Below are positions 1 through 7,368 of a DNA stretch of 44,774 nt, piece after piece (the first letter of the stretch is position 1; each line of letters opens with the position of its first letter). Source of the DNA: Lachnospiraceae bacterium (GTDB lineage: Bacteria; Bacillota; Clostridia; Lachnospirales; Lachnospiraceae); assembly GCA_015056735.1 (NCBI GenBank), contig SVFT01000010.1, positions 56,842 through 101,615 on the forward strand, in the 5' to 3' direction. The position numbers and the translations under genes were made by a program. Below the pieces are notes generated by a model, which did no database searches, was not told the origin of the DNA, and saw only the letters and a program-made list of their open reading frames with translations.

Positions 1-87
1 AAGAACAACATTCTTGCACAGGCAGGTCAGTCGATGCTGGCTCAGGCTAACCAGTCCAACCAGGGCGTTCTGTCTCTCCTTCGTTAA
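1..87 (+). CDS. Flagellin, C-terminal end only (gene cut by window start)
   Basis: The first 28 codons in frame 1 run to a TAA at 85-87 and encode the conserved flagellin D0 C-terminal helix, including NNILAQAGQSMLAQAN and a terminal LSLLR. It closely matches the C-terminus of the complete flagellin at 390-1586 (NNILQQAGQSMLAQAN, ending MSLLQ), so this is a tandem flagellin paralogue whose N-terminus lies outside the window. It would polymerise into the flagellar filament after export through the flagellar type III apparatus. A strong terminator follows at 122-153. Confidence 0.92.
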   Translation, partial: KNNILAQAGQSMLAQANQSNQGVLSLLR

Positions 88-121
88 TCTGCTGGCAGAT
101 TACTAGAGTTGTAAGACCAAG

Positions 122-153
122 CAAGCGTGGGTTTATCCCACGCTTGTTTTCTT
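122..153 (+). terminator. Intrinsic terminator of the upstream flagellin gene
   Basis: A perfect 10-bp stem (CAAGCGTGGG at 122-131 with CCCACGCTTG at 137-146), a 5-nt loop TTTAT and a T-rich tail TTTTCTT. It lies 35 bases after the stop of the partial flagellin gene and ends its transcript. Confidence 0.88.
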
Positions 154-210
154 ATAAGAGCTGCGTTTGAAACTTTGCTTGCAAGGAGTTTCAGACGCGG
201 CTTTTATAAG
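151..210 (+). other. Long near-perfect RNA hairpin between flagellin genes
   Basis: Bases 151-176 pair with 185-210 over 26 consecutive positions around an 8-nt loop. Twenty-one pairs are Watson-Crick. The other five (158-203, 162-199, 167-194, 175-186, 176-185) are G-U only if the plus strand is the RNA. There is no T run after it, so it is not a classical terminator. Its left arm overlaps the T tail of the preceding terminator. Role unknown: it could be a processing or stability element at the 3' end of readthrough flagellin mRNA, or a small palindromic repeat. Confidence 0.6.
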
Positions 211-282
211 GAGATCCGGCGGAGGCGGATATCAGGTCCTTGATCGATTTTAGAGAATTTTAAAAAAATTTCAAAAAAAGAC

Positions 283-309
283 TAAAGTATTCCTTGGGAC
301 GTCCGATAT
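283..309 (+). promoter_or_regulatory. Sigma-28 (SigD/FliA-type) flagellin promoter
   Basis: TAAA at 283-286, a 15-nt spacer, then TCCGATAT at 302-309. The Gram-positive sigma-28 consensus is TAAA-N15-GCCGATAT, so only one base differs. Transcription would start near 316, leaving a leader of about 75 nt before the flagellin start. This places flagellin in the late class of motility genes. Confidence 0.87.
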
Positions 310-360
310 ATAGAGTAAGTAAATCAAGTGACCACACAATTTGGTAGGTCCAACACTATA

Positions 361-381
361 GGAGATTCCGATTCAAGGAGG
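361..381 (+). promoter_or_regulatory. Flagellin leader with two GGA motifs, including the Shine-Dalgarno
   Basis: The leader holds a GGA at 361-363 (within ATAGGAGATTCC) and a strong Shine-Dalgarno AAGGAGG at 375-381, 8 nt before ATG 390. CsrA binds paired GGA motifs, and in Bacillus subtilis CsrA with FliW represses hag translation at such sites. Sites here are inferred from GGA spacing only; neither csrA nor fliW lies in the window. Confidence 0.35.
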
Positions 382-389
382 AAAAAGTT

Positions 390-1586
390 ATGGTAGTACA
401 GCACAATATTACAGCGATCAATGCCAACAGAATGTTGGGTGTAACAACAAACACACAGGCTAAAGCTTCTGAGAAGTTATCTTCCGGATATAAGATCAAC
501 AGAGCAGCAGATGATGCAGCGGGCCTTACCATTTCCGAAAAAATGAGAAAGCAGATCAGAGGTCTTGATCAGGCTTCCACAAACGCAAGCGACGGTGTAT
601 CCGCAGTGCAGACAGCAGAAGGTGCATTGACAGAAGTACACTCCATGCTGCAGCGTATGAATGAACTGGCAGTTCAGGCAGCAAACGGCACAAACAGCAA
701 AGATGACCGCGAAGCGATCCAGGCAGAGATCAAGCAGCTCACAACCGAGATCGACCGTGTTGCAGAGACAACGAAATTCAACGAGACATACCTGTTAAAG
801 GGTTCTGATGCAACAGGCGCAACAAATAAGACAGTATCTCTCGAGATCCATGATGCAGGCTTAAAGGGTAAGTTTACTCCCGTCAAGGACGCGCAGGGCA
901 ATATTGAGTCCTATACATTTGAGATGGAAGACTTCGGCGAAGGCAAGACTGTAACGATTGCGGGCCAGACCTTTAAGATCAACAGTACAAATACCAAGGC
1001 AGACGGCTCCGAGATGAGTCTTACAGATGCCAAGGCTCTTCTTAAGAAAGCAATGAAAGCCGCAAACATGATCGGTATTGATCCCGGTGTGGAGCCGACC
1101 ATTACAGACCCTGATGATACCGGTAAATTCACAGGCCTTAAGGCAGCTAACGTATCTGTTCCGCAGGCTCTGCAGTTCAATCTTCATGTAGGTGCAGATG
1201 CAGACCTTACCAATAAGATCGGCGTTGAGATCGAAACCATGAGCTCCAAGTATCTTGGAATCGCTGATATCGACGTAGTCGGTAAAGATGATACCGTTGG
1301 CGGTACATCCGCAACATACGCGATTGATGCAATCGCAGATGCGGTGGCAAAAGTATCCGCACAGAGATCCGCACTCGGTGCTATCCAGAACAGATTAGAG
1401 CACACAATTGCCAACCTCGACAACATTGTTGAGAACACGACGGCAGCTGAATCCCGTATCCGTGATACAGATATGGCGGAAGCGATGGTTGAGTACAGCA
1501 AGAATAACATCCTTCAGCAGGCAGGTCAGTCGATGCTGGCACAGGCAAATCAGGCTACTCAGGGCGTTATGTCCCTGCTTCAGTAA
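390..1586 (+). CDS. Flagellin, filament subunit
   Basis: 398-aa flagellin. The N-terminal D0/D1 region (about residues 1-140) has VVQHNITAINANRML and LSSGYKINRAADDAAGL. The D1 segment LQRMNELAVQAANG (about residues 87-100) is the region that TLR5 recognises in flagellins of the beta/gamma-proteobacteria and Firmicutes. Residues about 140-300 form a variable surface domain. The C-terminal D1/D0 (about 300-398) ends in QSMLAQANQATQGVMSLLQ. The start is ATG 390 behind AAGGAGG, and transcription comes from the sigma-28 promoter at 283-309. The preceding partial gene is a close paralogue, so at least two flagellins are in tandem. A terminator follows at 1621-1651, making this a monocistronic unit. 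Confidence 0.97.
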   Translation: MVVQHNITAINANRMLGVTTNTQAKASEKLSSGYKINRAADDAAGLTISEKMRKQIRGLDQASTNASDGVSAVQTAEGALTEVHSMLQRMNELAVQAANGTNSKDDREAIQAEIKQLTTEIDRVAETTKFNETYLLKGSDATGATNKTVSLEIHDAGLKGKFTPVKDAQGNIESYTFEMEDFGEGKTVTIAGQTFKINSTNTKADGSEMSLTDAKALLKKAMKAANMIGIDPGVEPTITDPDDTGKFTGLKAANVSVPQALQFNLHVGADADLTNKIGVEIETMSSKYLGIADIDVVGKDDTVGGTSATYAIDAIADAVAKVSAQRSALGAIQNRLEHTIANLDNIVENTTAAESRIRDTDMAEAMVEYSKNNILQQAGQSMLAQANQATQGVMSLLQ

Positions 1587-1620
1587 ATGTAGCACAGTAC
1601 GTGGTACGAAACTTTTTCCT

Positions 1621-1651
1621 AAAATGGGATGGGCGAAAGCCCATCCTTTTT
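1621..1651 (+). terminator. Intrinsic terminator of flagellin
   Basis: A perfect 8-bp GC-rich stem GGATGGGC (1627-1634) with GCCCATCC (1639-1646) closes a GAAA tetraloop and is followed by five T. It lies 35 nt after the flagellin stop codon. Confidence 0.9.
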
Positions 1652-1715
1652 AGGTTGCGCAATAAGCGGCTCGACGATCGAATGGCGATCGTGAAAGATG
1701 CAGTCGCTTTTTCTG

Positions 1716-1744
1716 TTGCAATATCCGAGAGTATGGTAAAATAT
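1716..1744 (+). promoter_or_regulatory. Possible vegetative promoter of ktrB-ktrA
   Basis: TTGCAA at 1716-1721 with either TAAAAT at 1737-1742 (spacer 15) or AAATAT at 1739-1744 (spacer 17). Neither pairing is ideal, but it lies in the short gap after the flagellin terminator, where the potassium uptake operon must start. Confidence 0.33.
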
Positions 1745-1780
1745 GGAAGGGTAACGAATTGACACAGAGGAGTTGAACGA

Positions 1781-3223
1781 TTGACTTCTTCCAATAAAGA
1801 AATAAAAGAAAAACAGAAGAGCTTACTCAAGCAGAAAACCTTCCTTGAGTCATTGACGAGCCGCTATCGGATCGTGACGATCCTGATCGCGGGTTTTGCT
1901 TTGCTCATTGCACTGGGGTCGTTGCTGCTCTGGCTTCCGATCTCTGTGCAGCGCCCGGGAGAATCATACTTAACGCATCTGTTTGTGGCAACGAGCGCTG
2001 TCTGCGTTACAGGCCTTTCACCGGTCACGGTGGCAGATACGTACACGATGTTCGGACGGACCGTGCTGCTTGTCCTCATGCAGGTGGGCGGCCTGGGACT
2101 GATGACTTTTGTGGCGCTGGTACTTAATATGGGACAGCGCAAGGCGAGTTTCAGGGAACTCCGCGCGCTTGCGGACGCGGCCGGGAAGCACGGCTATGAT
2201 GATATCGGCGGGTATCTGAAGCGGATCGTTTTGTATACAATCGGTTTTGAGTTTCTGGGATTTTTGCTTCTCGGGATCCGATTTGCATCCGAATTTGATC
2301 CGGCGGAAGGGCTGTTCCATGCACTGTTCGTATCGGTTGCAGCTTTCACGAACGCCGGATTTGACAGCTTTTCGAGTGAATCGCTCGCTGGTTATGCGAC
2401 GGATCCGCTCGTATCCCTGACGGTCATGATGCTTATTATCGTTGGCGGCTTGGGCTTTATGGTCTGGATCGAACTTAGGAATCACATGCGCAATATGCGT
2501 GAGAGGCATTTGCCGCTTCGCTGTCTGTTCTCGTCCTTTAGCGTGCATACAAAGGTGGTGAGCACAGCAACGCTCTTCCTACTCCTTGTTGGGATGATCC
2601 TGTTCCTCCTGACGGAGTGGACGAATCCTAATACGATAGGAGAGTTCGGATTAGGCGATAAACTGCTAGTCAGTGCTTTTCAGTCGACGACACTTCGAAC
2701 AGCGGGATTTTCCACGGTATCGATCGCAGCGCTGAACCGTGTGACAAGACTTTACATGTGTCTCTTTATGCTGATCGGCGGATCGCCCGGTGGTACCGCG
2801 GGCGGTATGAAAACAACGACATTTATTGCGATCGTGATGATGCTCAGGAGCGGCCTCCGCGACGAGGCAGGTAACTGCCATCTGTTCCACAGGCGCATCA
2901 GCCGCTCTGATTTCGTGAAGGCAGAGATGATCCTGACGGGGTATCTTGCTTTTATCCTGATCGGGGTCTCGATCCTGCTGATGACGGAGCCCGGCATCGA
3001 GGCTTTGAACATCGTATATGAGGCAGTATCGGCGCTTGCGACGGTCGGCCTGTCCGCAAATGTGACGCCAATACTCTCCTCTGTTGGAAGAGTTGTGATC
3101 ATCGTTATGATGTTTGCAGGACGTGTCGGACCGCTTGCCGTGATCGAAGCATTTCAGAGAAAATCGATCGCACCGATCCATGAACACGTGCGGTATCCTG
3201 ATGCGGATATCCTGATCGGTTAA
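1781..3223 (+). CDS. ktrB: KtrB/TrkH-family potassium uptake channel subunit
   Basis: 480-aa integral membrane protein of the Trk/Ktr/HKT superfamily, which moves K+ (in many cases coupled to Na+) into the cell. Four pore-loop repeats are visible, each with the selectivity-filter Gly: AVCVTGLS (about 73-80), AFTNAGFDS (188-196), TTLRTAGFST (303-312) and LATVGLSANV (419-428). GGSPGGTAGGMKTTT (about 333-347) is the conserved segment after the third filter. The start is TTG 1781, chosen because AGAGGAG lies 8 nt upstream at 1766-1772 and no in-frame ATG fits better. The partner regulator ktrA begins 57 nt downstream, so the pair is an operon. The length is usual for KtrB. Confidence 0.92.
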   Translation: MTSSNKEIKEKQKSLLKQKTFLESLTSRYRIVTILIAGFALLIALGSLLLWLPISVQRPGESYLTHLFVATSAVCVTGLSPVTVADTYTMFGRTVLLVLMQVGGLGLMTFVALVLNMGQRKASFRELRALADAAGKHGYDDIGGYLKRIVLYTIGFEFLGFLLLGIRFASEFDPAEGLFHALFVSVAAFTNAGFDSFSSESLAGYATDPLVSLTVMMLIIVGGLGFMVWIELRNHMRNMRERHLPLRCLFSSFSVHTKVVSTATLFLLLVGMILFLLTEWTNPNTIGEFGLGDKLLVSAFQSTTLRTAGFSTVSIAALNRVTRLYMCLFMLIGGSPGGTAGGMKTTTFIAIVMMLRSGLRDEAGNCHLFHRRISRSDFVKAEMILTGYLAFILIGVSILLMTEPGIEALNIVYEAVSALATVGLSANVTPILSSVGRVVIIVMMFAGRVGPLAVIEAFQRKSIAPIHEHVRYPDADILIG

Positions 3224-3279
3224 GCGGATCGTAAGCCGGTTCGTGTGACCGATCATATCGTATAGTCAAGGAGTGAAAT

Positions 3280-3939
3280 ATGGACAGGAAGACATATGCA
3301 GTAATAGGACTTGGGATCTTTGGAAGTGCAGTTGCAAAGACACTGGCGCGGGCGGGAATGGACGTGATCGCGATCGACAACAATATGCTGGCAGTCGAGA
3401 ACGTATCCGATACGGTAGACAATGCGGTAAAGGCAGACTCGACCAACATAGAACAGCTTCGGGAAGCCGGCATACAGAACTGTGATGTGGTGATCCTTGC
3501 GATGGGAAGTCGCCTGGAAGAGAGCCTTATCACGATCATTCACCTCAGAGAACTTGGCGTGAAGAAGATCGTTGCGAAAGCAAATAATAACAATTATAAA
3601 TACCTGCTAGAACGCGCCGGTGCGACAAGAGTCATCCAGCCGGAAAAAGAGATGGGCGTCCGCCTTGCATCCTATATCATGACACCGAACATTCAGGATA
3701 TGGTCCGCCTGGACGAGAAGTATGCGTTCGTAGAATTAAAGACGCCGTCGCTGTGGCAGGGAAAGTCACTTCGTGAACTGAACCTGCGTGCTTCCTACGG
3801 CGTGAACGTGATCGGGATCCGCGCAGAGGGCGAATCAGCCATGCATATGGTGATCGATGCGGGCAGACCGCTTTCCGCTGATGAGACGCTTATGCTGATC
3901 GTAGACCGCGAGCAGTTTGATAAACTGAAATTGGAATAA
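3280..3939 (+). CDS. ktrA: KtrA/TrkA-family RCK regulatory subunit
   Basis: 219-aa cytoplasmic protein. The RCK_N Rossmann domain (about 1-135) has GLGIFG (G10, G12, G15) and the acidic residue D33 at the end of strand 2, as expected for NAD(H) or ATP/ADP binding. The RCK_C domain (about 140-219) has the hydrophobic pattern typical of ligand-binding (c-di-AMP in many Firmicutes KtrA proteins; not deducible here). It forms a ring under the KtrB dimer and gates it. Start ATG 3280 has AAGGAG about 7 nt upstream. It follows ktrB and is followed by a terminator at 4062-4115. Confidence 0.92.
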   Translation: MDRKTYAVIGLGIFGSAVAKTLARAGMDVIAIDNNMLAVENVSDTVDNAVKADSTNIEQLREAGIQNCDVVILAMGSRLEESLITIIHLRELGVKKIVAKANNNNYKYLLERAGATRVIQPEKEMGVRLASYIMTPNIQDMVRLDEKYAFVELKTPSLWQGKSLRELNLRASYGVNVIGIRAEGESAMHMVIDAGRPLSADETLMLIVDREQFDKLKLE

Positions 3940-4061
3940 TGTGTTTTAATATGTGATGGAGAAGCGTTTATGTACATTAATTTCCGGGATGTGCCTGCGA
4001 AATGGCTGATAGCATATACCGGTTCCAGTATTCCTTTATGGGTAAAGCTTTTGAAAATATG

Positions 4062-4115
4062 TGCCGACCTTAAACTGTTAGACCGAAATTTAGCGGTTAA
4101 AGGCCGGCATTTTTA
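4062..4115 (+). terminator. Terminator of the ktrB-ktrA operon
   Basis: Left arm TGCCGACCTTAAACT from 4062 pairs with the arm ending CCGGCA at 4109, with two mismatches, and is followed by a run of five T. It ends just before the promoter-like element of the next gene. Confidence 0.72.
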
Positions 4116-4134
4116 TGTCCAGAGAAAGGTATTG

Positions 4135-4143
4135 TGATATAAT
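4135..4143 (+). promoter_or_regulatory. Extended -10 promoter of the sensor-MscS gene
   Basis: TGATATAAT at 4135-4143 is a perfect TGN-TATAAT extended -10, which can work without a good -35. It lies 33 nt before ATG 4177 and directly after the ktr terminator. Confidence 0.6.
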
Positions 4144-4176
4144 TTTGTTATAAATTTGCTCGTGGGGTGTGACGGT

Positions 4177-6987
4177 ATGAGATCAAAAACAATGCGAATG
4201 AAAGCCGGATTATACTTTCTGCTCGCGATTCTGACTGTAGTCTTCGCGGTTTTTTCTTTGCAATTCTATGCGAGCGATCTTGAATCAAGAATCAATCCGC
4301 AGATTGGGCGAGCAATCAATCAGGTCTCGCGTTTGCTCCCGCAGCTTGAAGAAAACGAAAAGGCGCTCCATGAGATTCTTTCCGATCCGCAAACAGGCAT
4401 TGACGAATCCTTATCCTGGATGAATCGCGTTATCAACCTGCGGGTCGGCCGAAAGGGCCATATGATCGTTGTGGCACAGAAGGATTTCTCCATTCTGGCA
4501 CATTCTGACGCAAGGTTCATTGGTGAAAAACTCCATCTTGCAGTCGGCAACCTGAATATGGAAGATATTCCCAATCTGGAGGATCAGAGCGGAAACGTTA
4601 CAGAAAAAATGAAAGCAGGTCAGTTTCATCTGTTTTTACCGAACTCCTATTTTCGTCAGAATCAGGAAAACGAGCAATATTACACTGTTCTGGATGCAGG
4701 TGCTTACGGAGCGATCTTCTCTTATAAAGACACCTTTATCATATGCGGTGTAACACCTTGGGAAACGCTGTCGTTTGTTGTTTTTCGGTGTATTCTTTCC
4801 ACGTTGCTCTTCTTTGCGATTGCATGGGTTTTTGTTTGCTACATTGGGTTTGCTTATGAATGGCATAAGGAGGAGTACAGGGCATTTTGCGCCAAACTGA
4901 GAACTTATGCAATACTGGCGGTTGCCATTATCTTCCTTGGCCTTTGGTATTACCAGGTCATGATGGATATAACCGGTGATATTTCAACCATGAACGATCA
5001 TGCAGATGCTGCGGTCGAGACTTTAAATACTTACCAAACGTATCGAGATGAACTTTCCGATTTACTGGACAGACAGTATCTGGAGAAGTGCAGAACGGCA
5101 GCAGATTTGGTCTTGAAGAAGGGAAAGGAAAATCTAACCAGGAAAAACATGGCAGAAATTGCCGAAAAACTCGGCGTGGAATATGTCTATGTTTTTGACA
5201 AATATGGAAAAGTGCTCGTCACGAATTCGCCTTACGATCATTTTCAGATCAGTAATAATAAGGGCGACCAGTCTTATGCTTTTCGTCCGCTACTGGATGG
5301 CAGGGAGTATGTGATCCAGGACGTACAAGAGGATGACACATCAGGCGAAAAAAGGCAGTATATCGGTGTAAGCATTCGGGACGGGAATGATCTTTGTGAC
5401 GGTTTTGTCCAGATTGCCGTAGATTCGCAGCTAAGGGAGCAGCTCCTTGGTCAGATCGGGCTGCAGACGGTTTTGGATGATCTTGTGATCGGGATTCCAA
5501 GACATGCGCTTGCGATCGACAAGAATACGCTGCAGATTGTTGCAACAACAGGCCTTGGTTATTGCGGCGAAAAGATTGAAGAGCTGGGAATAGATAAAGA
5601 AAAGACAGAAAGGAATTATGACGGGGTTTTCATAATCGATGGCAAGACGTATTATGCGAGCGTCAGTGAAGCCGAGAATGTATATCTGATGCCTTTGATG
5701 CTGAGTAAGGATAACTCAAATGCGCTGGCCATCTCTTGTAAACTTACCCTGTTATCCCTTTGCGCTTTCGCTATTCTTGTGTTTGCGGCGCTGTTTGGCT
5801 ATCAGCGCGTAGAACCGGTGGCAGAAGAGATGCAACGGGAGTCTGTTTTGAAACAGCCCATCAAAGAAGTCGACGGCAACGGAGATAAAAACAAAGCAGA
5901 TGATGATATAGAGGAGCAGAAGAAGGCTGTTTGGGAAAAGTTCCGCAGAGCACAGAAAAAATACGGTTTTAATTATCGATGGAAGAAGCATAACACAATC
6001 CCGATTCACAAACAAACGCCGGAAATGCGCACGGTCAGAACCATTTTCCGACTGCTTTTGATCTTCTCGGTAGCATTTCTTTTATATGCAAGTTCCCTGG
6101 CCGGTGCGGGAGCAATGCGCGGAGCGAGTCCGGATGGCTTTGCTTATGTGTTGGCTGGCAATTGGGAAAAAGGCGTGAATCTGTTTTCGGTCTCCTATTG
6201 CCTGTTCCTGTTATGCGTGATGTATGTATTTCAGGTGCTCTTAAACAAGATCCTGTTCCGCATCGCAAAGATGTCCGTGCCGAGGATAGAAACAATCCTC
6301 TTGCTGCTTAGAAGTGTCCTGAAATATGCCTGTGCACTGATCTTTCTGTATATCGGTCTGGCGCAATTCGGAATCGATACGAGGGCGCTCTGGGCATCTG
6401 CCGGTGTGCTCTCATTGATGGTCGGCTTTGGGGCGAAAGATCTGATCGGTGATATCATCGCCGGGCTGTTTATCATATTTGAAGGTACCTATAAGATCGG
6501 CGACTGGGTCATATTTGAAAACTGGGCCGGAATTGTGGAAGAGATTGGCCTTAGATATACGAAGATCGGATACTTTTCCGAGACGAAGATTGTTAACAAT
6601 TCTGCGATACGTGACATCATCGCATCTGATGGAGAGGTGGCAAAAGAAATTCTTAAGGTGCCGATTTCTTATGAGACCAATCTTTTGGAAATTGAAAAGC
6701 TGTTCAAAAGAGAGCTTCCGATCATTGGAGCGAAGGTTCCTTATCTCATAAAGCCGCTCAAGTATAGGGGCGTGTGTGACTTTGAGGCAAGCTACTACGC
6801 AATTCGGATCAACATTTACAGCCCTCCATGGGCGCGTCGCAAAGCATACCGTGCAGTACTTCGCGAGATCAAGATTCTCTTTGACAGAGAGCATATCAGC
6901 GTTCCGTACAACCATGTGGTGGTGAGTGATTACAGAGATGAGATCAATACTTATTTTGATGACCCGGATGATCTGCAGGATGAATAA
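4177..6987 (+). CDS. MscS-family channel fused to two sensor-like extracytoplasmic regions
   Basis: 936-aa polytopic membrane protein (about three times the size of MscS). In this numbering: a helix at about 10-31, a Cache-like extracytoplasmic segment about 33-197 (GRKGHMIVVAQKDFSILAHS pattern), two helices about 200-225 and 244-263, a second sensor-like segment about 265-515 (VEYVYVFDKYGKVLVTN), a helix about 519-542, and a charged, probably cytoplasmic linker. Then come the channel helices, with the MscS pore helix GVLSLMVGFGAKDLIGDIIAG at about 743-763 (split here: GVLSLMVGFGAKD and LIGDIIAG), the beta domain about 768-823, and a C-terminal cage domain. The MscS call is secure. Cache identity is inferred from pattern. 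TTG 4156 is in frame, but ATG 4177 has GTGGGG at suitable spacing. Monocistronic. Confidence 0.85.
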   Translation: MRSKTMRMKAGLYFLLAILTVVFAVFSLQFYASDLESRINPQIGRAINQVSRLLPQLEENEKALHEILSDPQTGIDESLSWMNRVINLRVGRKGHMIVVAQKDFSILAHSDARFIGEKLHLAVGNLNMEDIPNLEDQSGNVTEKMKAGQFHLFLPNSYFRQNQENEQYYTVLDAGAYGAIFSYKDTFIICGVTPWETLSFVVFRCILSTLLFFAIAWVFVCYIGFAYEWHKEEYRAFCAKLRTYAILAVAIIFLGLWYYQVMMDITGDISTMNDHADAAVETLNTYQTYRDELSDLLDRQYLEKCRTAADLVLKKGKENLTRKNMAEIAEKLGVEYVYVFDKYGKVLVTNSPYDHFQISNNKGDQSYAFRPLLDGREYVIQDVQEDDTSGEKRQYIGVSIRDGNDLCDGFVQIAVDSQLREQLLGQIGLQTVLDDLVIGIPRHALAIDKNTLQIVATTGLGYCGEKIEELGIDKEKTERNYDGVFIIDGKTYYASVSEAENVYLMPLMLSKDNSNALAISCKLTLLSLCAFAILVFAALFGYQRVEPVAEEMQRESVLKQPIKEVDGNGDKNKADDDIEEQKKAVWEKFRRAQKKYGFNYRWKKHNTIPIHKQTPEMRTVRTIFRLLLIFSVAFLLYASSLAGAGAMRGASPDGFAYVLAGNWEKGVNLFSVSYCLFLLCVMYVFQVLLNKILFRIAKMSVPRIETILLLLRSVLKYACALIFLYIGLAQFGIDTRALWASAGVLSLMVGFGAKDLIGDIIAGLFIIFEGTYKIGDWVIFENWAGIVEEIGLRYTKIGYFSETKIVNNSAIRDIIASDGEVAKEILKVPISYETNLLEIEKLFKRELPIIGAKVPYLIKPLKYRGVCDFEASYYAIRINIYSPPWARRKAYRAVLREIKILFDREHISVPYNHVVVSDYRDEINTYFDDPDDLQDE

Positions 6988-7081
6988 GCTTACTCCATTC
7001 GAATGAGACGGGATACACGAAGTCTTGGGCGGGGGATCGTCCGGATCGGCGGAGCGATGAATATATGGAATTCATATATTC

Positions 7082-7327
7082 TTACGGAAACGGCACCACA
7101 CGAATCGTGCAGTCCGCATATACACTGTTGCGGCAGGCAAGCATCTCGTGGGTGCCGTTTTTACCGGACACCTCCACCTTGCAACAGGTACAAAAACCAC
7201 ACCCCCCGCAGGGAGTGTGGATTGGAATATTGTTTTCTTTTAAGACGGTGAGAAGGTTCGCACCCGGCCGGGTTTTGAGAACCTTGACGCCGTCGTCCTG
7301 CTTTACTGTAATGGTGATTTCTGCCAT
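7082..7327 (-). CDS. Small 2Fe-2S ferredoxin-like protein
   Basis: 81-aa soluble electron carrier with a plant-type (beta-grasp) 2Fe-2S fold. The cluster ligands fit C40-x5-C46-x2-C49 and C65 (TPCGGCGFCTCCKV, then LACRN). Three further cysteines (C43, C48, C73) are unusual. The N-terminal strand pattern ITVKQDDGVKVLKTRPGANLLTVLKE (first and last parts shown to residue 30) is typical of this fold. It starts 41 nt after the flavodiiron gene on the same strand with AGGGAGAG before its ATG, so it is probably a co-transcribed redox partner. The 7059-7081 palindrome lies just past its stop, without a T run. Confidence 0.82.
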   Translation of the reverse strand: MAEITITVKQDDGVKVLKTRPGANLLTVLKENNIPIHTPCGGCGFCTCCKVEVSGKNGTHEMLACRNSVYADCTIRVVPFP

Positions 7328-7368
7328 ATGCTCTCCCTGTGAAAAAAGCGCATGCCGGAGGTCTTTTC

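Noticed and set aside
674-1595. Several antisense frames of 66-108 codons inside the flagellin gene.
   Set aside because: Shadow frames of a strongly coding sequence, without ribosome-binding sites or family similarity.
3970-4137. A 55-codon reading frame after ktrA with a GGAG-like site 8 nt upstream.
   Set aside because: It runs through the ktr terminator hairpin and its end overlaps the extended -10 of the next gene; the predicted peptide has no recognisable feature.
4156-4176. A TTG start 7 codons upstream of the sensor-MscS gene.
   Set aside because: It has no ribosome-binding site, while ATG 4177 follows GTGGGG at normal spacing.
7059-7081. A perfect inverted repeat GAATATATG-N5-CATATATTC directly after the ferredoxin stop.
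   Set aside because: The stem is AT-only in its core and no T run follows on either strand, so I do not call it a terminator. It may still mark the transcript end.
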